Counted from the first letter of the stretch, positions 8,400 through 16,740 are shown. The stretch: DNA of 37,642 nucleotides from Chitinivibrionales bacterium (GCA_014728215.1 WJLZ01000134.1:1-37642); one strand, 5' to 3'. Numbers and translations are program-made. The notes: generated by a model not told the origin, from the sequence alone.

Positions 8400-11300
8400 A
8401 TGGTATTACGCGGAATCTCGATCTACGGGTTTAAGTCTTTTGCCGATAAGATTGAGATTGAATTCGGGGAGGGAATTACCGCTATTGTTGGCCCGAACGG
8501 GTGCGGTAAGAGTAATGTTGTCGATGCTATTCGCTGGGTATTCGGAGAACAGAAGGCTTCGGCGTTGAGAAGTTCATCCATGCAGGATGTCATTTTTTCG
8601 GGTACTCAGTTCAGACAGCCTCTTAATATGGCTGAAGTTACGCTGACGATCGAAAATACCCGTAATATTCTTCCGGTCGATTATAAGCAGGTGGGTATAA
8701 CCCGGCGGGTTTTCCGTAATGGTGAAAGTGAATACCGGATCAACAAGGTACCCTGCAGACTCAGAGACATTAATAATCTTTTTCTGGATACCGGCGTCGG
8801 GAGTAATTCGTATACTACTATAGAAAATCACATGATTGACGCGATTCTGAGCGATAAGGCTGATGAGCGCCGGGTGCTTTTTGAAGAAGCTGCGGGGATC
8901 GGCAAATACAAGAAACGTCGCAAAGAGAGTCAGCGGAAGCTTGAATATACCCGTCAGGATCTTCTGCGGATAAACGATAAAGTCCACGAGCGGTCTCAAT
9001 ATGTGAATATGCTGGCCCGTCAGGTGGAAAAGGCTAAACGGTACCGAAAATACTACGATGAACTGAAAGGGCTGGAGCTTGGGTTCGGTAATCGTCACTA
9101 TTCTGCATTGAATGAATTGCTTACGAATAAAAAAAGCGAACTGGCCGAACTTGAGAACGCCTATGAAATCCAGAAGGCCGAGACCGCATCGATGGAGTCC
9201 AAAATCGAAGAGCTTAACGTTGCAATGGCTCAAAAAGAGAAAGAACTCCAGGCTGCGGCTCAGAAAGTTGGCGAAGCCAATGAACAGATTGTTGCCACCG
9301 ATAAACATATTTCTGTTACCGAAGAGACGATTAAGCATCTCAAGGATAACGCCGAACGGTTTGAAAATGAGCGGGATTCTTTAGAGCAACAGGCGCAGGA
9401 AAAAACCGAACTCAAAGTGAAAATCGAGAAATATGTCACTGAAGGCGAGACTGTCATCCAACGCCATGAGGAAAATCTTGCCAACATTCAGAATGAACTG
9501 GCTCAGTTTGATGCATCAATATCATCGAAAAAAGAGAATGCCTCATTGCTTGCACAGGAGCAGATTGAAATGGTGAACGCCATGGCAGAGCAGCGCAATG
9601 CCATGGCCGAAATACAGAGCAAGATCCGAAATTGTCTCGATCTTCAGGAGCGGGACAAAAAAGAGATATATATCCTGGCCAACCGGGAGGAAGAATACTC
9701 GGAGCATCTTAAAGAATTCAGAAAACAACTTGAGGATGCCTGTGAAGCGGATAAAAATCTATTTCAATCCCGCCAGGTCCTTGTCTCCAGAATCGAACGG
9801 GAGGATGATCGGTATCGGAGCCTTCTTGAGCGGGAAAAACAGCTTGAGGCCCAGATCGATTCAATGAAATCTCAGCTCGAATTCCTGCAGGGGCTTGATG
9901 CACAGCTTGAAGGGTACGAAAATGGCGTCCGGGCGCTTCTCAAAGAAGAGATGCCGGGAAAACTTGGTACTGTTGCAGACCTGATTACTATTTCCGATGA
10001 AAAAATTGCCGGCATCGTCGAGCGGGTACTCTCCTCAGAGATCCAGACTGTGGTGTTCAAAAATGACAGCGATCTGAGAGGCGCGGTCGATTTTCTGAAT
10101 AAGGAGCCGGTCGGGACAGCACGAATGACCTGTCTTGAAAGGGTACAAAGTGCGTCATCCTTCTCAAAACCGGAAAATGATTCATGCACCACGCTTACCG
10201 GTTATATCAATACGGATGAAGAATACCGGGGTCTGGCGGAACACCTTTTCGGACGGTATCTCGTAGTCAAAGATCTGGAACAAGCCCTTCACCTGGCCGG
10301 ACAAAATGGTCGAAACCATATCTATATTTCGCACGAGGGCATTGTCTGTTTAGGTAATGGCACTGTAATCGCCGGGTCGAGTCATAAAGAACAGGCCGGT
10401 ATTCTGACCCGGAAAAAACGAATCGAATCGCTTCCCCGCGAAATTGAAGTGTGTCGGAAAGAGTTTCAGAGAATTGTCAGCGAAAAAGAAACCTCGATTA
10501 TCACCCGTGATGAAGCCAAGGTCGCGCTGACTGAAGTTAATGCAAAGCTCAGTGCAGGCCAGAGAAAGCAGCAGGAATACGAGACAAATATCAAGCATTA
10601 TGAAAACGAACTGGCAAATATTAAAGACAAAACCCGTTCCCTTCAGGAACAGCTCGATCAGACTGCTGCACGAATAACCGAACATGAACAGGAAATCCGG
10701 GGAGCACAGGAAAAACTGGCGTCACTGGAAACCGAAAAGATCGATACCGAAATCCGTATCGAGTCTTCAAAAGATCAGCTTGCGGGTATGGAAGAAGAGC
10801 GCAAGGCGATCCACGACCGTCTGGTGAATGCCCAGTTGAGACTCCAGGGGGATCGTCACAAGCTCGATCAGAATACAATGGACCTCAAGAATCTCGGCCG
10901 GGAAATCGAGAATATCGGCAAAAAGAAGCAAAAACTGCTTGAAGAAAGACAGCAGGCCGAGCATCGTGATAACGAGCTGTCCACTCAGGTACATCAGCTG
11001 AAAGATGACCTCGAGAATCGGATAGCACGGCGAAAGGAACTCCAGGAAAATCATGCAAACATCAGAGAAGAATATAATGCTATCCTGAATCAGATCGATG
11101 AGCTTCGTAAGCAGGTCAAAACAAAAGTGCATGAAAATGAAGGCTATTACGGCAGGATTGCCGATATGAAAAATGACCTGACCCGTGCGGAAGAAAAAAT
11201 GCGGAGTATCCGGGAAAAGGTCTTTGAATCCTATAAGATCGACCTTGAATATCTCGAAGAAGAGATTCCAGCGATTGATGGTGACGACCATGAGATTGAA

Positions 11301-11954
11301 GAAAATATTACAAAGTATAAAGAACGACTGGGCCGTCTTGTCGGTCAGGTGAATATGTCGGCGCCTGAAGAATACGAAGAGAAAAACAGTGAACTTCAGG
11401 AATTAATCAAGCAACGGGATGACCTTCAGAATGCCGTTGACGATCTCGAACGGGCAATCAAAAAACTGAATAAAGAGGCACGGACAAAATTCTCCGAAAC
11501 CTTCCAGCAGGTACAGGAGAATTTCACCAAGATGTTTACGACTCTCTTTGAAGGTGGCCAGGCATTTTTGAGTATCGAAGAAAATATCGATCCTCTCGAA
11601 GCACCCATTCATATCAATGCCCGCCCTCCGGGCAAAAAGATGCGTGGCGTCCAGTTGCTGTCGGGTGGAGAACGCGCTCTCACTGCCATATCGCTCCTCT
11701 TTGCTCTTTACATGGTGCGGCCGTCGGCATACTGTATCCTCGATGAGCTTGATGCTCCTCTGGATGACGCCAACGTCGAGCGCTTTGTCAGGGCTTTACG
11801 CAACTTTACCGACAACACCCAGTTCATTATCGTTACCCATAACAAGCGGACCATGGAATCGTCCGACCTGCTGTATGGCGTGACACAACAGGAGAAGGGT
11901 GTTTCGACGGTTGTTTCGGTAAGGCTCGAAGAAGCCTATCGCCATGCAGCCTGA
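8400..11954 (+). CDS. smc: Chromosome segregation ATPase SMC
   Basis: 1184 residues, full length for bacterial SMC. Order: N-terminal ATPase half with Walker A GPNGCGKSN (31-39) and the following VVDAIRWVFGEQ; a long coiled coil rich in E, K, Q and R; a hinge (about 510-670, GKLGTVADLITISDEKIAGI and onward, with glycine-containing dimer contacts); the returning coiled coil; and the C-terminal half with signature LLSGGERALTAISLLFAL (about 1085-1102), Walker B CILDELDAPLDDANVERF and H-loop FIIVTHNKRTM. It forms a ring-shaped dimer with ScpAB, which are not in this window, to compact and segregate the chromosome. AAAGGAACTGCTC provides the ribosome binding site. The methyltransferase follows by nine bases. 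Confidence 0.97.
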   Translation: MVLRGISIYGFKSFADKIEIEFGEGITAIVGPNGCGKSNVVDAIRWVFGEQKASALRSSSMQDVIFSGTQFRQPLNMAEVTLTIENTRNILPVDYKQVGITRRVFRNGESEYRINKVPCRLRDINNLFLDTGVGSNSYTTIENHMIDAILSDKADERRVLFEEAAGIGKYKKRRKESQRKLEYTRQDLLRINDKVHERSQYVNMLARQVEKAKRYRKYYDELKGLELGFGNRHYSALNELLTNKKSELAELENAYEIQKAETASMESKIEELNVAMAQKEKELQAAAQKVGEANEQIVATDKHISVTEETIKHLKDNAERFENERDSLEQQAQEKTELKVKIEKYVTEGETVIQRHEENLANIQNELAQFDASISSKKENASLLAQEQIEMVNAMAEQRNAMAEIQSKIRNCLDLQERDKKEIYILANREEEYSEHLKEFRKQLEDACEADKNLFQSRQVLVSRIEREDDRYRSLLEREKQLEAQIDSMKSQLEFLQGLDAQLEGYENGVRALLKEEMPGKLGTVADLITISDEKIAGIVERVLSSEIQTVVFKNDSDLRGAVDFLNKEPVGTARMTCLERVQSASSFSKPENDSCTTLTGYINTDEEYRGLAEHLFGRYLVVKDLEQALHLAGQNGRNHIYISHEGIVCLGNGTVIAGSSHKEQAGILTRKKRIESLPREIEVCRKEFQRIVSEKETSIITRDEAKVALTEVNAKLSAGQRKQQEYETNIKHYENELANIKDKTRSLQEQLDQTAARITEHEQEIRGAQEKLASLETEKIDTEIRIESSKDQLAGMEEERKAIHDRLVNAQLRLQGDRHKLDQNTMDLKNLGREIENIGKKKQKLLEERQQAEHRDNELSTQVHQLKDDLENRIARRKELQENHANIREEYNAILNQIDELRKQVKTKVHENEGYYGRIADMKNDLTRAEEKMRSIREKVFESYKIDLEYLEEEIPAIDGDDHEIEENITKYKERLGRLVGQVNMSAPEEYEEKNSELQELIKQRDDLQNAVDDLERAIKKLNKEARTKFSETFQQVQENFTKMFTTLFEGGQAFLSIEENIDPLEAPIHINARPPGKKMRGVQLLSGGERALTAISLLFALYMVRPSAYCILDELDAPLDDANVERFVRALRNFTDNTQFIIVTHNKRTMESSDLLYGVTQQEKGVSTVVSVRLEEAYRHAA

Positions 11955-11963
11955 TTGTAATCT

Positions 11964-12746
11964 ATGAATTGCAGCCTGTGCCAAAGTACCAGATGTTCCC
12001 TGTTCTTTACCTTGGGAAGCCGGGGAAAGTACAAATTCTACAGATGTAATGAGTGCGGGCTGGTCATCTATGACCGTACCGGCGGCCTCGATCAGAAAAA
12101 ATATGCGGTCCGTATCCGTGATCCGGAAGATCCCGCTCACGCATCGAATAAAATCCAGTCGCAATCATACGATTTCATACAAAGGCATATCCATTCACGA
12201 GGCCGATTCCTTGATATCGGGTGCGGAAACGGACACCTGCTTTCCCGCGCCCGTGATGATGGGTGGACCGTTGAAGGACTTGAGCTTTCATCCGAACTCG
12301 CAGAATATGTCAAGAATCGTCTTGATATCGATGTAATAACCGCCGATTTTATGCATTTCGTTCCCCGAGACCGGAATCAATATGACTGCATCGTCCTCCG
12401 CCATGTTCTCGAACATCTTCCCGACCCTGTCGCTGCAATGAACTCGATTCACTCGCTGCTTGCACCGGGCGGTATGGCCCTTCTCGAATTCCCCAATATC
12501 ATGGGGCTTGACTGCCGGGTAAAAAGAGTGGTTCGAAAAACGGGCCTTTATACGAAAAAATATCGTGAAGATTATCGCCCGGGGCATTGTCATGAATTCT
12601 GCAGAAAATCATTCTCCCGGCTGATAGATATGACCGGCTTTAAGCTCCAGGTCTGGGAAACTTATTCGATTCGTCCCCTTGCAAATCTCCTTTATCGAAC
12701 CATTCATATCGGCAACAAGGCCCGGGCGCTCATACAAAAAACCTGA
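11964..12746 (+). CDS. SAM-dependent methyltransferase with N-terminal zinc-ribbon-like motif
   Basis: 260 residues. The first 35 residues hold two CxxC pairs (CSLC and CNEC), typical of a small zinc ribbon preceding class I methyltransferases. The catalytic domain follows: motif I FLDIGCGNGHLLSRARDDG, acidic strand VEGLELSSELAEY, then CIVLRHVLEHLPDPVAAM and LLAPGGMALLEFPN, as in the UbiG/Methyltransf_23-like group that often modifies sugars or lipids of cell-surface pathways. The substrate cannot be told. The C-terminal segment (RPGHCHEFCRKSFSRLI) is typical of this group. It starts nine bases after smc, so is probably cotranscribed, though the ribosome binding site is weak. No functional link with SMC is established. 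Confidence 0.85.
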   Translation: MNCSLCQSTRCSLFFTLGSRGKYKFYRCNECGLVIYDRTGGLDQKKYAVRIRDPEDPAHASNKIQSQSYDFIQRHIHSRGRFLDIGCGNGHLLSRARDDGWTVEGLELSSELAEYVKNRLDIDVITADFMHFVPRDRNQYDCIVLRHVLEHLPDPVAAMNSIHSLLAPGGMALLEFPNIMGLDCRVKRVVRKTGLYTKKYREDYRPGHCHEFCRKSFSRLIDMTGFKLQVWETYSIRPLANLLYRTIHIGNKARALIQKT

Positions 12747-12784
12747 ATTCTCCCCGATTTGCGGCTCTATGGCCCAAAATCCCT

Positions 12785-12850
12785 CTTCACATACTTTTCA
12801 CCGTCTTTTCACAGAGCTTTCATTGTGCTTTCAATTTGTGGTGGTATCTT
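12785..12850 (+). promoter_or_regulatory. Five 11-bp-phased TTCA half-sites (CreB tag or Pho-box-like) with promoter
   Basis: TTCA occurs at 12786, 12797, 12808, 12819 and 12830, exactly every 11 bases. The first three are TTCAC, giving two overlapping perfect copies of the Cre tag (TTCAC, six bases, TTCAC) known for the CreB response regulator. The last two units, CTTTCAT and CTTTCAA, also resemble PhoB half-sites (CTGTCAT). A -10-like TATCTT lies at 12845-12850, about 11 bases after the last half-site, the geometry of OmpR/PhoB-family activation; TTGTGC (12823-12828) could serve as a poor -35 with a 16-base spacer. creB and creC are encoded at 24250-26417. Binding is inference; the repeat itself is plain in the sequence. 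Confidence 0.7.
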
Positions 12851-12917
12851 TGTAAGTGTCGGCAACGACAACACAAAAACCAACGTTTTAAACCATCATT
12901 TTAAAAGGAGGTTTCCT

Positions 12918-13526
12918 ATGAAACTCACAACCACCACCACAATTATGGCCGTTGCAGCCGGTTTTGTTATTGCCCGGAGCGGGGTGAAGGAAAATACTTC
13001 GGTTCAACAATACGCTCATACGCAAACCTCGATTGCTGAACCACATGGCCGAAGGATGGAAAAAAATCCTTTTGAAAATCTTTCAAAAAAAGAGCTGTGG
13101 CAGTATTACCGCGAATATCGAAAGGACGGCAACACTCTGAAAGACAGCGGATTGTATGACGCATCGGTTGTTTTGCTTTTAGGAGCTGCCGAATGTGCCG
13201 GGAAGCTGGATCGCCGGGATCTGGCTTCATGGCAAATGAATAATGCTGCAAAACATTTAATCGACAAGTTCAAAGAAAGAACCGGTTATGGTCATCGCAT
13301 GAACACGATTGAATCGATGAAACGGGGAGAAGAAAAGCAGCGATATATCGATAAAACCCGGGATGTACTGCTCGGTTATATCGAAAATCTTGAAACAGCC
13401 CATGAGTACCTTCAGGAAGCGGCGGTACTCAATGAACAATTGCCGGATGAACGGCGCAATCGAGTTATCTCCAGCAACAGCAAATTTATTTCCTGGGTGA
13501 AAAGCTTTGTTTATCCCGAATCATAG
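12918..13526 (+). CDS. Small membrane-anchored or secreted protein, first gene of the exosortase operon
   Basis: 202 residues from the ATG preceded by a near-perfect ribosome binding site, AAAAGGAGGT (12903-12912). A longer in-frame ORF from 12759 would run through the promoter array, so I reject that start. Residues 1-20 form a short signal or anchor (KLTTTTTIMAVAAGFVIAR). Residues 31-42 read QYAHTQTSIAEP, a motif found again, in another frame, over the 3' end of the exosortase gene. The rest is predicted largely helical and charged: LSKKELWQYYREYRKDG, a tyrosine-rich patch, then long helices with a four-helix-bundle or TPR-like look (YIENLETAHEYLQEAAVL). No known family recognised. By position it is a likely accessory or receptor component of the VIT/exosortase system. 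Confidence 0.8.
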   Translation: MKLTTTTTIMAVAAGFVIARSGVKENTSVQQYAHTQTSIAEPHGRRMEKNPFENLSKKELWQYYREYRKDGNTLKDSGLYDASVVLLLGAAECAGKLDRRDLASWQMNNAAKHLIDKFKERTGYGHRMNTIESMKRGEEKQRYIDKTRDVLLGYIENLETAHEYLQEAAVLNEQLPDERRNRVISSNSKFISWVKSFVYPES

Positions 13527-13543
13527 GTTGTTGTAATTCAAAA

Positions 13544-13572
13544 ACCGGTCTGGACATACCTTTCAGACCGGT
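13544..13572. terminator. 9-bp hairpin between the small protein gene and the VIT gene
   Basis: ACCGGTCTG (13544-13552) and CAGACCGGT (13564-13572) form a perfect 9-base stem with an 11-base loop, 18 bases after the upstream stop. No run of T follows, so it is at best an attenuating or mRNA-stabilising hairpin rather than a strong intrinsic terminator. It could make the first gene more highly expressed than the downstream two. Confidence 0.45.
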
Positions 13573-13625
13573 CATTCTCATGTATCTCCGAAATAACACA
13601 ATTATTCATTACAAAGGAGTCTTGT

Positions 13626-15635
13626 ATGAAATATATCCATAATTATATAAGTGCTCTGGTGCTGATTTTTGCAGTCGGCGTACCCGCGAGTCCGGGGCCG
13701 GAGAATGATGATGATAAAACCATGTCTCCCTACTTCCACATTCCTGCAGGGGATCCGTCAATCGACCGGCTTCCCCTGAAAGGTACCCGAATTGACGTCA
13801 CTATTAATGGTGTTATTGCCGAGGTTACTGTAAATCAGAAATATGCCAACGACGGCAACCGCCCGATCAATGCCTGTTATGTTTTCCCTGCATCAACCCG
13901 CGCTGCGGTTCATGGTATGAAAATGAAAATCGGTGAGCAGGTTATCACGGCAAAAATCAAAGAGCGGGAGCAGGCAAAAGAGACTTTTGAAAAGGCTAAG
14001 CAAGAAGGTAAAAGCGCATCGCTGCTTCAACAGCAACGTCCCAACGTATTTACTATGGATGTTGCCAATATCATGCCTGGTGATCTCATTGAAGTGGAAT
14101 TGAAATATACCGAGCTTATTGTGCCTGTCGACGGCGCCTATGAATTTATCTATCCCACTGTCGTGGGACCCCGGTATTCCGAATTGACAGAGTCAAATGG
14201 AGGGTCCGATAACAAATGGTTGAAAAATCCCTATTTCAAAAAGGGCGAGGAAAAAGAGGCGACCTGGGATATCACCGTTCATGTTATCTCTCCTATCGAG
14301 TTGAAGGAGCTTGTCTGCTACAGCCATAAAACATATACGGAATGGGAGAATGCCCAATCTGCGAAAATAACGCTTTCCCACGATGAAAAGCAGCTGGCAG
14401 ACAGAGATTATATCCTCCAGTACCGTCTGGCAGGCAACCGGATTCAATCCGGAGTGATGCTGTATGAAGGTAATGATGAGAAATTTTTTCTCTGTATGGT
14501 TGAGCCGCCCGAGCGAATTCGAAACAGCCTGATTCCCCCACGGGAATATATCTTTGTTGTCGATATATCCGGATCTATGAGTGGATTTCCCCTCCAGACG
14601 ACAAAAAAGCTTCTTCGGGATTTAATCAGCCATCTGAGACCCACCGATAAATTCAACATTATTCTTTTTGCCGGAAGTTCCAGTCTGTTGTCACCCACTT
14701 CGCTGCCGGTCACCCAGGAGAACGTTAATAAAGCGATCGCTCATATCGATAACCAGCGAGGCGGTGGCGGAACACGATTGTTGCCCGCGATAAAACGAGC
14801 ATTACAATTGCCGCATCATGATACGATATCACGAAATATTGTCGTGGTTACGGATGGTTACATTGCCGTAGAAAAGGATGTTTTTGAATGTATCGCAGAT
14901 AACCTGAACAGGGCAAACGTTTTTTCCTTTGGCATTGGAAGCAGTGTGAACCGTCACCTCATCGAAGGTATTGCAAAGGCGGGGAAAGGCGAACCGTTTG
15001 TTGTCACCGATCCGTCGCGTGCTCCGGCACAGGCGATTCGTTTCAGAAATTACATACAATCGCCACTGCTCACTCATATCGAATTTGAAACCAAAGGATT
15101 CAAGGTTTATGATATGATTCCCCGCTCGGTTCCCGATCTTCTTGCAGAAAGACCGCTCGTAATTTTTGGTAAATGGAGAGGAAAAAAACAGGGGAGTATC
15201 AGGATTACCGGCTATACCGGGGAGGGGCCTTTTGAAAAAACGTTTACTTTAAACAATGTTGAATCGAAAGCGAAAAACAGCCCTTTGCAGTATTTATGGG
15301 CACGGAAACGCATAGAAGAACGCTCTGATTTCAATTTTGGCCCCACCGATACAGAGGAGAGAGATGAAATAATTTCACTTGGTCTCAGGTATAACCTTTT
15401 AACCAGATACACTTCATTTGTTGCTGTCCATGAGGACGTTCGCAATACTGAAGGCGATGCAAAAAATGTTAAACAGCCGCTTCCCCTGCCCAAAGGGGTA
15501 AGCAATGCAGCAATCGGAGGAGTACGAGCCGTGCCTGAACCGGGATTGTTACTCGTGTTTTTTATACTGATGTTCGGTATCGGCTTTGCCAATTTACTCA
15601 GGAAATCCCTTGGCACTAAGAATAGTGCAGAATAG
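13626..15635 (+). CDS. VIT and VWA domain protein with PEP-CTERM-like sorting tail
   Basis: 669 residues, AAAGGAG site before the ATG. Signal peptide at 1-22. VIT domain at about 35-165 (NGVIAEVTVNQKYANDGNRP, CYVFPASTRAAVHGMKM, KAKQEGKSASLLQQQRPNVF). VWA domain at about 305-470 with a full MIDAS motif DISGSMS (313-319) and later VVVTDGY, implying a metal-dependent adhesion surface. The C-terminus is VPEP (636-639), an 18-20 residue hydrophobic helix and an RK pair (LLRKS), the layout of a PEP-CTERM exosortase signal, followed by a short hydrophilic tail. The protein is therefore probably exported, cut at the PEP region by the exosortase encoded 21 bases downstream, and left at the cell surface. 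It parallels the VIT/VWA target of the proteobacterial dedicated sortase system. Ligand unknown. Confidence 0.92.
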   Translation: MKYIHNYISALVLIFAVGVPASPGPENDDDKTMSPYFHIPAGDPSIDRLPLKGTRIDVTINGVIAEVTVNQKYANDGNRPINACYVFPASTRAAVHGMKMKIGEQVITAKIKEREQAKETFEKAKQEGKSASLLQQQRPNVFTMDVANIMPGDLIEVELKYTELIVPVDGAYEFIYPTVVGPRYSELTESNGGSDNKWLKNPYFKKGEEKEATWDITVHVISPIELKELVCYSHKTYTEWENAQSAKITLSHDEKQLADRDYILQYRLAGNRIQSGVMLYEGNDEKFFLCMVEPPERIRNSLIPPREYIFVVDISGSMSGFPLQTTKKLLRDLISHLRPTDKFNIILFAGSSSLLSPTSLPVTQENVNKAIAHIDNQRGGGGTRLLPAIKRALQLPHHDTISRNIVVVTDGYIAVEKDVFECIADNLNRANVFSFGIGSSVNRHLIEGIAKAGKGEPFVVTDPSRAPAQAIRFRNYIQSPLLTHIEFETKGFKVYDMIPRSVPDLLAERPLVIFGKWRGKKQGSIRITGYTGEGPFEKTFTLNNVESKAKNSPLQYLWARKRIEERSDFNFGPTDTEERDEIISLGLRYNLLTRYTSFVAVHEDVRNTEGDAKNVKQPLPLPKGVSNAAIGGVRAVPEPGLLLVFFILMFGIGFANLLRKSLGTKNSAE

Positions 15636-15656
15636 AAGCTTTACAGGGATATTTTC

Positions 15657-16511
15657 ATGAAAAAGAAAACTGCGATATCAGAATGGATCATTTTGATTGG
15701 CAATAGTATAAAAGGCCGTGTGTTCCAAATTGTAATTGTAATTGGAATATGCGGCCTTCTGAAACATCATTACAGCACGGCGTCTCCGGATCAGCTCAGG
15801 TGGATCCTTTGCCCCACGGCTTTTGCAACAGAAATGATAACCGGAGAAAACTTTACTTTCGTAAGGAATGAGGGGTATGTAAGCAGCGATCGTTTTCTTG
15901 TGATTGCAAAATCATGCGCGGGAGTCAATTTTATGATCCTGGCAATTATTCTTATCGCATTGGCACATGTTATATCCGCGGGAAAGGAGAGGAATGGGAT
16001 TTACAAAATGATTGGTGCGGTCATGGCCGGTTATGCGGTCACAATAATCGTAAATACGATGCGGATAGCTGGTGCGATTCATCTCTATTCACTTCCAATC
16101 TACGGAGGTGTTGTTACTCCGGCGGCGGTTCACCGGCTTGAAGGTATTCTGGTCTATTTTGTCGCCCTCCGGGTACTGTATGGGGTATCGTTGCGAATCG
16201 GGAAAAAGATAGGGAAAAGCCCCCCGGGATCGTCGGTCATCCACAGCATAATACCTCTGATTGCATATCTTTCTCTTATGATTCTGGTACCGTTATTACG
16301 AGGGGCGTTAAAGGAGAATCCCGAACGATTCTGTTTTCATTCTCTTTTTGTAGCGGGATGTCCGGTTCTGTTTATTCTTATTGTTTGGGGGATAAAAGGG
16401 TTTCGACTGTTGTTCCGCAGTACGCGCATGTGCAGACATCGATTGCACAACCGGAATTCGATTACGATACCGGTGAGAATGATTCATTTGATGAACAGTA
16501 TATTTAAATGA
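15657..16511 (+). CDS. Exosortase (K/N-like), probable dedicated processor of the upstream VIT protein
   Basis: 284 residues with six or more membrane helices. The catalytic triad of the exosortase/archaeosortase family is visible: C87 in KSCAGVNFMILAI, R136 in IVNTMRIAGAIHLY, and H159 in PAAVHRLEGILVYF. The size and single VIT partner recall the exosortase K and N groups; subtype is inference. The core family is about 190 residues; here about 90 more follow with two extra hydrophobic segments (SIIPLIAYLSLMILVPLL and FVAGCPVLFILIVWGIKG). The last 36 codons look wrong: the frame ends in a basic, low-quality tail (RSTRMCRHRLHNRNS) while another frame over 16403-16507 carries a conserved motif. 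The true C-terminus may be reached by a -1 shift near 16395-16403. AGGGA precedes the ATG. Confidence 0.88.
   Translation: MKKKTAISEWIILIGNSIKGRVFQIVIVIGICGLLKHHYSTASPDQLRWILCPTAFATEMITGENFTFVRNEGYVSSDRFLVIAKSCAGVNFMILAIILIALAHVISAGKERNGIYKMIGAVMAGYAVTIIVNTMRIAGAIHLYSLPIYGGVVTPAAVHRLEGILVYFVALRVLYGVSLRIGKKIGKSPPGSSVIHSIIPLIAYLSLMILVPLLRGALKENPERFCFHSLFVAGCPVLFILIVWGIKGFRLLFRSTRMCRHRLHNRNSITIPVRMIHLMNSIFK
16403..16507 (+). other. Out-of-frame coding segment carrying the QYAHxQTSIAxP motif
   Basis: In the -1 frame relative to the exosortase, codons 16418-16453 read QYAHVQTSIAQP, preceded by STVVP and followed by EFDYDTGENDSFDEQYI and a stop. This matches QYAHTQTSIAEP in the 202-residue protein (codons 13008-13043). 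Most differences are synonymous third-position changes (for example GCT/GCG, CAA/CAG, ACC/ACA, GCT/GCA, CCA/CCG), a signature of selection on the protein in this frame. It is either the true 3' end of the exosortase after a frameshift, a short gene from ATG 16358, or the remnant of a paralogue. Confidence 0.65.
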
Positions 16512-16740
16512 TTTTCATTGATTTTCTTTATAAAAACTCCATTGGCATTGTGATTCTTTTTAATGGTTCTTCCGTTAATGTGATCATCATCATGAGTTTC
16601 ATATACCACTTTTTTCGAAAACCTCAAATAGCTGTACGGATTGTCCCAGGGATTAAAAATCGCACAGCCGTTGACGTCAAAAAATATCCGGCACATAGTA
16701 CTGCAATTACAAAGCTTTGAGCAATTGTCTTGTTAGTCAC
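16484..16740 (-). pseudogene. Possible small secreted-peptide gene with GTG start, probably frameshifted
   Basis: On the minus strand AAAGGAGGATGCC precedes a GTG at 16740. The frame reads VTNKTIAQSFVIAVLCAGYF and then LTSTAVRFLIPG, a convincing signal-peptide or single-helix start, but stops at 16624 after 38 residues. Another minus frame continues from the same place to 16484 (NPWDNPYSYLRFSKKVVYE, then a His/Asp/Asn-rich tail). A one-base change in the T-run near 16650 would join them into a protein of about 85 residues. Not recognised. A functional 38-residue peptide is the alternative. It converges on the exosortase gene and overlaps its last codons. Confidence 0.35.

Noticed and set aside
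8574-9338. Long minus-strand frame inside smc
   Set aside because: Shadow of the smc coding strand: no start signal and the opposite strand carries all SMC motifs.
12759-12917. Longer start for the 202-residue protein (extra 53 codons)
   Set aside because: This part overlaps the phased repeat array and -10 element, and the ATG at 12918 has a near-perfect ribosome binding site.
13544-13572. Strong intrinsic terminator after the 202-residue gene
   Set aside because: The stem is good but no T-run follows; kept only as a weak terminator or attenuator.
16512-16720. Plus-strand frame of about 70 codons after the exosortase
   Set aside because: No ribosome binding site and composition driven by AT-rich sequence; the minus-strand GTG frame with AAAGGAGG is better supported.
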